Source: CAWDMN01 sp963803155
Lineage (GTDB): Bacteria; Acidobacteriota; Terriglobia; Versatilivoradales; Versatilivoraceae
Assembly: GCA_963803155.1 (NCBI GenBank)
Contig: CAWDMN010000099.1
Location: 1 to 25,343, forward strand
Direction: 5' to 3'
Length of the DNA stretch: 25,343 nt
In this document: positions 16,999-23,040 of the stretch, in pieces
Layout of the letters: each line of letters opens with the position of its first letter
Numbering within the stretch: position 1 is the first letter of the stretch
Notes under the pieces: model-generated
What the model was told of the DNA's origin: nothing
The model's input: only the letters and a program-made list of their open reading frames with translations
Database searches by the model: none
Program-made: the position numbers and the translations under genes

Positions 16999-19900
16999 CT
17001 ACCTGGGAAGCAATGTCCTCGGGTCATTCGTGACATTATCGATCACCGAGGCATATGCAGCAAAAGATGCGCCGGCAGTCGTGGTTGACAGTTGCAGCCG
17101 GGCGTTTGACAGGTCCGAAGAAACCCCAAGCTGCCTGACCACCCGGGAAAGTTGAGTCATCCCCCATGGGGGCAATGTCACCTGGCGAGTCCCTAAAAGA
17201 GCGCCATCCCCGGAACTGAGTTTCACATCCACAACTACGGGCTGTTCCACGGCATTGGTCAACACTAAATTCGTCCGGAAACTGTCGTCCTCCCGAATCG
17301 CACAGATAGAACGGGGCAAATTCTCATCAATCAAATCTAATGCTGTGTATGCGGGAACACTTTGTCCGAAAGTCCCATCCCCGCTGGGGGTGGAGGTCTG
17401 GCTGCTTATGGCAAGATCCGGATCCGTCGTGGAGAGCCGGATAGCGCCATATCCGGACTGGAGGCCAAAGGCAGACTGCAGCACATCCGTTAGCTTTAAG
17501 GATGTGCCAGGTGTCAATTCAAATGGAAATTTAGGGGCGGACCGGCCATCGACGTCATGGCCCAAAAACCGCAATACACAGCGGGCATCGGTTACACCGA
17601 TATTGGCAATGGACAAGTCCGTTGTGTAAAAGGCGCCGTTGACTCCGGCCGCGCGCGCACTGGAAGGCAATATCCAGCTGTCCGATGAAGCGGAGTAATC
17701 GATCTGCGACAATAAAGTGCGTGGATCATTCGTTATGTTATCGATTAATGAGACATAGGCGGCAAATGCGCCATATCCATATTGAAATTTTGAAGATAAA
17801 AAGAGGCGCGCCGAGGAAATATTGGACGCCACTCCCAAATCTCGCACAATCCGATTCACCTGCGTCATCCCCATGGGAGGAATTTTATAGCTCTTGGCGG
17901 CAAGGACCAATCCCATCTCGTCGATCAGACCGATATCCACCTTTCTTTCCACAGTGCTCAGATTGGCCATGATTAAATTGCTTCTAAAGGCTTGATCTTC
18001 GCGGATTCCGCAAATTGTGTTCAGAAATTCTTCCCGCATGCCAGTTAACATGCCGGGAACACTTTGTCCATAAGTCCCCCCACCTCCCGGAGTCGACGTC
18101 TGGCCCGTCAGAATAAGGTCAGAATTATTTGAAGTCACATAGATGGCACCGTATCCTGATTCCAAGCCAAAAACGGATTGCAGAACATCAGCATAAGCCA
18201 GCGACTTTCCTGCGCCAATCGTCATGGTCTTTTCCGGGCCATTGGTTCCATCCACATCATGGCCTAGGAATTTCAAAGTGAAAGAGGCATCCAAAATCCC
18301 GGTATTGGCTATCGTCAAATCGGTCGTGTAAAAAGCCCCACCGACTCCAGCGGCTCTGGCACTGGAAGGCAATACCCATGTGATTGGCCAATCTGGTTTT
18401 GAGTCCGCGACAGTAATCTGGAATTGCGTCATTGCTAAAACCAACGCATCCGAACTATTGGCTTCAATCAGAAGTTTATGGGCGCCCGAATAAACCTTGG
18501 CTGTGTCCCACTGAAACGAAAAGGTTCCATCTGCAGCCGCCTGGGTACCACCAACCCAATTGTAGGTATCAACATAAAAGTAAATCATTCCGACATTGCT
18601 GCTGCCGCTAACTGAGCCGTTCAGAGTGACTGTTCCGCTTACAATAGCGCCGGGTGATGGGGAATCGATTTTAATCGTCGTAGCCACAGCCGGAAGGGCG
18701 ATGGAAAAGCTGCCCGCGCTGGCGGCCGCGGCCTTGCCCTCTACATCCGAGATCCGAATTTTCACTTGAGTGGAGGGTGTATTTGGAATAATCCACCAAT
18801 ACGACCCTTTATTGGGAAGGGCACTGACAAGTGTGGAAAACGTGACACCATCATCAAGAGAGATTTCTAGTTTAACTTCGCTGATATCTCCCGTGGAATT
18901 CCACTCAATCATCCGAGCGGATCCAACTTCCAACCTTTCACCTTCGACAGGAGAGACAATGGACAACAGGGATGCAGGCTCTTGCTTAAGAGTCAAGGAA
19001 TAGACCCCGCCCCCACTAGTGGCCGCCAAGAGAGTGGAAGAATCATCCGCATCGAAAAACAGTGATGTAATTCCCGCATTTGCCAATCCTGTGTTGATCG
19101 GAACCCATAAGCTTCCACCGTCAGAACTTCGATATACTCCTCTGATATCTGTCCCAGCGTAAAGAATATCGGGGTTGAGTGGATCGAGAGCAAGGATTGG
19201 GAATGAGGCACCCGCGCTTCCATTGATCGCAAAAGAACGAAAATGGCGGCCTTTATCCATGCTCTTGTAAATATATTCAAACACTGCATAAACATATATC
19301 GTGCTGGAATTGTTGGGATCGACGAAAAGGTTCACCGGTCGCTGATAAAAATCGAATTTCTGACTGATCTGTTTCCAGGTTAGACCCATATCCTCACTGC
19401 CATACAGAGCTCCATTACTGTTGATAAAGTATAAAACATCAGGATTTTGTGGATCCATCGACAGGGTACTTATTTTTCGGCCCTGCAAGTCTTGGTCCGG
19501 CACTCCATTGTTGGACTCCTGCCAGGTTTGACCACCATCCTCACTTTTATATATTCCATTTCTGCAACAGTATTGATTGTATGGATCACCTGCCGCGACA
19601 ATAAGGTTGTTTGGATTTCGAGGATCAATGGCAAGGCCTGAAAATGCCCCGGCATCAAGGATTGTTTTCCAAGTTAAACCTCCATCGATGCTCTTAGAGA
19701 CCAGTCCATACCCAAAAACATAAAGAACATCCCGATTCGCGGAATCCCATCGAAACCGATATGAATAAAGGATACTCGAATCCAATGATAGTGTTCCCCA
19801 CCGGATCCAGTGTTTTCCGCCATCAACCGTCTTAAAGAGGCCTTCTCCTCTTACGAATGCAAGAAGGACTTTGGGATCGAAGGGATTTTGAGCGAGAGCT

Positions 19901-20961
19901 TGTACATTGGTTGCCACGAATCCCGTGTTTACAGCATTCCAGGAGTTTCCACCATCCACGCTCTTAAAGATACCCTTGGCATTATCGTCCCCTACAAACA
20001 GGGTATTCGGAGCAGAAGCAGCAACAGCTAGGGAGGAGGCTTTCAATCCTTCGATAGGAATGACATTCCATTTCTCTCCCCCATCCGTCGTCTTGAATAA
20101 TCCGTTATAGCCTCCCGCATATAAAATATTGGAATGAGAGGGATCAATCGCCATTCTCCAAATCATGGAATTGCCTATCCCTTGGCTTATTGAGATCCAA
20201 GTATCCCCTTTATCAGTGCTCTTGATAATGCCGCTGCTGCCCCCCACATAGAGAGTTTGATGGGAAGAAGGATCAATCAAGATGGCAGAAGCCGTGCCAA
20301 CGATGCCGCTATTTCCGCACTTTGTCCAATGAGTTCCAGCATCCGTGCTTGTGAAAACTCCTTGGTTATTTCCAAGGTAAAGAGTATTTGAATCCGTCGA
20401 ATCAATCGCTATTACATTGGGGTAGCCTAATGTGGAATCGTTATTTGAAACCCAAGTGGACCCTCCATCCAGGCTTTTATAAAAGTTCTGATCCGAAGAG
20501 CTAATGGCATAGACCATGTTACGGTTTGTGGGACTAAACGCCACGGCCGAAAAACTCATGTTCTGGCCCGCCAAGCTCCAGGTGGTGCCTCCGTCAACAC
20601 TCTGATAGCAAGCATCCGATCCGACGAGAAGGTGGTTGAAGTCAGCAGGATCAGCGGCAAAGAATGAAATGGACTTTCTCTCCAATCCGTTGGTCACAAT
20701 ACCCCAATGGCTTCCACCATCGGATGATGTATAGAGCCCGACTCCCGTCGTCGCAAAAATAATATTGGGATTTGTGGGATGAACCCAAAGTTGAAAAACT
20801 CTGCCCCCTTCAGGTCCAATGCTCGTCCATACTCCCTCTCCGGCGTGCAGGAGCAAAGAGGACCAACCAACCAAGGCAATGATTAGAACCAGGTGAACCA
20901 TGGAAGATCGGTGCAGTATTTCTTTCCTCAGCTGGAGTGGAATCAGGAAGTAATCTCTCAA
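16999..20961 (-). CDS. large secreted Asp-box propeller protein with Ig-like domains and duplicated C-terminal module
   Basis: A 1320-residue exported protein. The N-terminal 43 residues hold a basic leader and a hydrophobic signal (MVHLVLIIALVGWSSLLLHA at 21-40). Thirteen Asp boxes follow at about 79, 121, 163, 205, 248, 291, 334, 378, 424, 473, 522, 567 and 612, spaced 42-49 residues, enough for one large or two stacked propellers. Residues about 666-754 resemble the Kre9/Knh1-type beta-sandwich (SPVEGERLEVGSARMIEWNS), and 765-851 resemble a bacterial Ig-like domain. Two colinear copies of a 234-residue unit end the protein (from WVLPSSARAAG at 862 and WILPSSARAAG at 1096). The start is a TTG at 20961 with AAAGGAG 8 nt upstream; an ATG at 20901 would also leave a good signal peptide but lacks a ribosome binding site. 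It is probably a surface or matrix-binding protein; no enzyme activity is claimed. Confidence 0.9.
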   Translation of the reverse strand: MRDYFLIPLQLRKEILHRSSMVHLVLIIALVGWSSLLLHAGEGVWTSIGPEGGRVFQLWVHPTNPNIIFATTGVGLYTSSDGGSHWGIVTNGLERKSISFFAADPADFNHLLVGSDACYQSVDGGTTWSLAGQNMSFSAVAFSPTNRNMVYAISSSDQNFYKSLDGGSTWVSNNDSTLGYPNVIAIDSTDSNTLYLGNNQGVFTSTDAGTHWTKCGNSGIVGTASAILIDPSSHQTLYVGGSSGIIKSTDKGDTWISISQGIGNSMIWRMAIDPSHSNILYAGGYNGLFKTTDGGEKWNVIPIEGLKASSLAVAASAPNTLFVGDDNAKGIFKSVDGGNSWNAVNTGFVATNVQALAQNPFDPKVLLAFVRGEGLFKTVDGGKHWIRWGTLSLDSSILYSYRFRWDSANRDVLYVFGYGLVSKSIDGGLTWKTILDAGAFSGLAIDPRNPNNLIVAAGDPYNQYCCRNGIYKSEDGGQTWQESNNGVPDQDLQGRKISTLSMDPQNPDVLYFINSNGALYGSEDMGLTWKQISQKFDFYQRPVNLFVDPNNSSTIYVYAVFEYIYKSMDKGRHFRSFAINGSAGASFPILALDPLNPDILYAGTDIRGVYRSSDGGSLWVPINTGLANAGITSLFFDADDSSTLLAATSGGGVYSLTLKQEPASLLSIVSPVEGERLEVGSARMIEWNSTGDISEVKLEISLDDGVTFSTLVSALPNKGSYWWIIPNTPSTQVKIRISDVEGKAAAASAGSFSIALPAVATTIKIDSPSPGAIVSGTVTLNGSVSGSSNVGMIYFYVDTYNWVGGTQAAADGTFSFQWDTAKVYSGAHKLLIEANSSDALVLAMTQFQITVADSKPDWPITWVLPSSARAAGVGGAFYTTDLTIANTGILDASFTLKFLGHDVDGTNGPEKTMTIGAGKSLAYADVLQSVFGLESGYGAIYVTSNNSDLILTGQTSTPGGGGTYGQSVPGMLTGMREEFLNTICGIREDQAFRSNLIMANLSTVERKVDIGLIDEMGLVLAAKSYKIPPMGMTQVNRIVRDLGVASNISSARLFLSSKFQYGYGAFAAYVSLIDNITNDPRTLLSQIDYSASSDSWILPSSARAAGVNGAFYTTDLSIANIGVTDARCVLRFLGHDVDGRSAPKFPFELTPGTSLKLTDVLQSAFGLQSGYGAIRLSTTDPDLAISSQTSTPSGDGTFGQSVPAYTALDLIDENLPRSICAIREDDSFRTNLVLTNAVEQPVVVDVKLSSGDGALLGTRQVTLPPWGMTQLSRVVRQLGVSSDLSNARLQLSTTTAGASFAAYASVIDNVTNDPRTLLPR
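17002..18378 (-). repeat. tandem coding repeat of about 702 bp
   Basis: Two in-frame, colinear copies encode residues 862-1086 and 1096-1320 of the large propeller protein. Landmarks (WxLPSSARAAG, NDPRTLL) are offset by exactly 234 residues in both cases, so there is no net indel. Hand-counting the first 109 residues gives about 60% identity. Each copy itself has two halves of similar plan. Confidence 0.85.
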
Positions 20962-21951
20962 CTTTCATTCTCCTTTGGACTTGAAAAATAGCCGTTTTGT
21001 TCAAATCGGACGAAACAGAATGCTCGTTGACCAAATTAAGGATTTTTTCCCGCGATTTCGTTAGCATACCCGCTCGTTTTAAAATATGGCAAGATTTTTT
21101 AAGGGCAGAGGCGCAAGAGAGGCGGGAGAATCATTAGGAGATTAAATGCTTTGCTTAATCTAAAAATAGTATTCCATATTCTCAGTGCTACCCCATCTCG
21201 GCCCGGGCGCGAGGGGATCCAGCAACTCCATTTCTCCCCCAACGAAAAGCCCAGCTGGCTTTCAGCAACCTTTTGGCAACTTGAAATATGGTGCAGAATC
21301 GAGTATAGAGCACCCGGCAAATTCGTTAGCGTCAATTAATCTCCACCTATCAATTAAAGCCACAGCCATAGATCATGCATCCGACATTTCACAGCGGAGG
21401 CTTTGGCTCGATAGCAAGCTAAAAATGGGTGAGATATTGGCAGGAAATGGTGAGCAGATATCAAAGCAGTGGACTGAGCTGAAGAGATTTCTGCTAGTAA
21501 AATAAAATTCAGTTCATTGCCTGGATTATTGGCAACGTAAATTCAAAAAACAAACAGCCAGTCCGGATGTAAAAAAGGAGGCTGGCTGGATTCTGCTGCA
21601 GGTGAGTGAAGAAGAAACGCCGAGGGCTGCCGGTGGAATCCACATGAGGATCGGGAGGATGGTTTTTGAAGTCGATAGTCGCAGCAGTCGGTGTGCGTAG
21701 TCGGTGCCGCACTGAAATTGTTGAATTCCTCTTCAGTTCTACCGTAGAGGAAAAGTAATTCAAAAATTTGTTTGCGGCGCCAAGAAGCGCTAGCGAGCTT
21801 GGCATTCCAGGGGTTGAGTCATGGATGCAATTCTTTGTGCAACCCATGACTCTGCCCTCGCCTGCGCTTATTCCAAAAGCGCAGGCACATTGTCACTGGA
21901 AGTTTGGCTTCGTGAAGATCCAGAATTCAAATTGAAATCTGTGAATCCATG
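20962..21951. other. long intergenic stretch with tandem hairpins, no convincing gene
   Basis: About 990 bp. The part next to 20961 should hold the propeller gene's promoter; I could not identify hexamers. A plus-strand frame of 106 codons (21185-21505) and a minus-strand one of 112 codons (21509-21847) lack ribosome binding sites and recognisable domains. The first ends in a charged helix-like stretch (residues about 68-106) that could be a gene remnant. The stretch AGTCGGTG occurs twice near 21683-21707. Two strong hairpins at 21816-21886 are listed separately. Confidence 0.5.
21816..21886. repeat. two adjacent strong hairpins
   Basis: Hairpin 1 has GAGTCATGG (21816-21824) with CCATGACTC (21844-21852), plus an inner TGCA/TGCA pairing. 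Hairpin 2 has GCCTGCGCTT (21860-21869) with AAGCGCAGGC (21877-21886), a perfect 10-bp stem with a 7-nt loop. Only 7 nt separate them. They lie 66 bp beyond the stop of the minus-strand small secreted protein, but no T run follows on that strand, so a simple intrinsic terminator is not supported. Confidence 0.6.
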
Positions 21952-22338
21952 CTATTTAGATGCTTCATTAAGGGTCCAAGATTGTGATGTCAATACCTGG
22001 GCTCGTCCCTCACATGCATCTTCTATCGTGACAAAACTTAACTTTTTCCCTTCCAAGTGCCATTTGTATTTTCCGGCGCTCTCTTCTCCACAGGATCTTG
22101 GACCTGACTTATCCGAGATTTCCAGCTCTTCTCCATTGATCTTGTAAGTCCCTTCAGCTGCAATTTCGCCATCCCCCCTGACCGTGATCTTGCTTGCTCC
22201 ATCAAATTCGATCGACCAGTTGCCCTCTCCTGAAGCCATGTAAGTCCCCTTCTTGAGAACTTCCGCCTTGGCCGCCAATGTCAGAACCAGCACCAGAGCC
22301 CAAAAACAGACTGCCGATAAGAATAATTTCTTCGTCAT
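21952..22338 (-). CDS. small secreted protein with conserved-looking cysteine pair
   Basis: A 128-residue protein whose first 25-26 residues form a clear signal peptide (MTKKLFLSAVCFWALVLVLTLAAKA, cut after AKA). The mature part of about 100 residues is rich in alternating beta pattern (GNWSIEFDGASKITVRGDGEIAAEG, then KYKWHLEGKKLSFVTIEDAC). It has two cysteines (SCGEES and EDACEGR) placed to form a disulfide, suggesting a small beta-barrel or lipocalin-like fold. I do not recognise a named family. The start is the ATG at 22338, with AAGGGG about 7 nt upstream. The frame extends 17 codons further, but those residues precede the signal peptide and have no ribosome binding site. It is probably periplasmic or secreted, of unknown function. 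Confidence 0.82.
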   Translation of the reverse strand: MTKKLFLSAVCFWALVLVLTLAAKAEVLKKGTYMASGEGNWSIEFDGASKITVRGDGEIAAEGTYKINGEELEISDKSGPRSCGEESAGKYKWHLEGKKLSFVTIEDACEGRAQVLTSQSWTLNEASK

Positions 22339-22585
22339 GCAGTATCCCCTTTCAATGTAATGTTTATTCAATATGCCAGCACACCTCACCTATAACGCGA
22401 ATCAATAAAAAAAAGTTCCGTCAATCTCAGTAAGCTGGCGAAAGCAGCCACTCAAGAGGAGGGAATCGTTGACTGGTCTGGGAGAGAACCTCTTTGGTTC
22501 CGTAATGAGAGAGGCGAAAAGCAATCAAAAGGGCAATTCCCATCTGCCTCGGCGCACATGCTCTACTTCGCCTGCACCCTTTATG

Positions 22586-22605
22586 TTCAAACGCCCGTGT
22601 TTGAA
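22586..22605. repeat. short perfect hairpin
   Basis: TTCAAAC (22586-22592) pairs with GTTTGAA (22599-22605) around GCCCGT. Its left arm plus two bases, TTCAAACGC, occurs again directly at 22707-22715, just beyond the large palindrome. Confidence 0.5.
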
Positions 22606-22620
22606 TGATGGCATAATCAC

Positions 22621-22703
22621 TTAGCCATGGATAGACGCAGATAAGGCGCCGATAAAGACAAAATCCTTTTTATCCGCGCAAATCCGCGTTGATCCGCGGC
22701 TAA
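22621..22703. repeat. dispersed-type palindromic repeat (GGAT/CGCGGAT family)
   Basis: An 83-bp imperfect palindrome bounded by TTAGCC (22621) and GGCTAA (22703). Both arms are built from a short motif recurring about every 11 bp (GGAT-CGC-GAT-CGC-GAT on the left; ATCCGCG units on the right), and the arms align with only scattered mismatches. I know such 'CGCGGATNNA' palindromes as interspersed non-coding repeats in many unrelated bacterial genomes. Their mobilisation mechanism is unclear. It would form one long stem in RNA or ssDNA. Confidence 0.75.
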
Positions 22704-23040
22704 AAATTCAAACGCGAGAATTGGTGCTGACAACATTATCTGTAGCCACAGCGAATCGGAAACAAATCCCAACTACACGGCTCCAGCAGATCAGCCAACG
22801 CTGGCGCTCCGACTGGCCGCTGAGCCTGGGCGATGGGGAAACATCTGGAGCCAATTGCAACCAATTCCCCCTTCGCCACATCCAAATCTGACCATACGCG
22901 CCGGAAAGTGGAATTGCCGATGGACAGTTTTCCCAGACATATTCTTTTTTTTAGTCGTCAAGTCAATATACTGAACAATTTTATGGAATCGGTCCTTCTG
23001 TTTTGATGGAATATTCCGACAGAGGAGTGAGAGGGACAAT

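Larger units (their letters stand above)
22339..23040. other. divergent intergenic region with palindromic repeat
   Basis: 702 bp between two divergent secreted-protein genes, with no gene seen. It holds a hairpin at 22586-22605 and a large imperfect palindrome at 22621-22703. The AT-rich end before 23041 (T run near 22947, then TCAATATACTGAAC) is the likely promoter region of the amidohydrolase gene, though I cannot fix hexamers. A 90-codon minus-strand frame (22791-23063) overlaps the next gene's start and is discarded. Confidence 0.5.

Noticed and set aside
18972..20727. Regular about 130-bp periodicity, CRISPR-like at first glance
   Set aside because: It is the coding repeat of Asp-box propeller blades. 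Units diverge at DNA level and there are no spacers.
21185..21505. 106-codon plus-strand open frame with a charged C-terminal half
   Set aside because: No ribosome binding site, no recognised domain and a low-complexity N-terminal half. It could be a gene remnant but this cannot be supported.
21509..21847. 112-codon minus-strand open frame
   Set aside because: It begins inside a hairpin, lacks a ribosome binding site and has no domain pattern.
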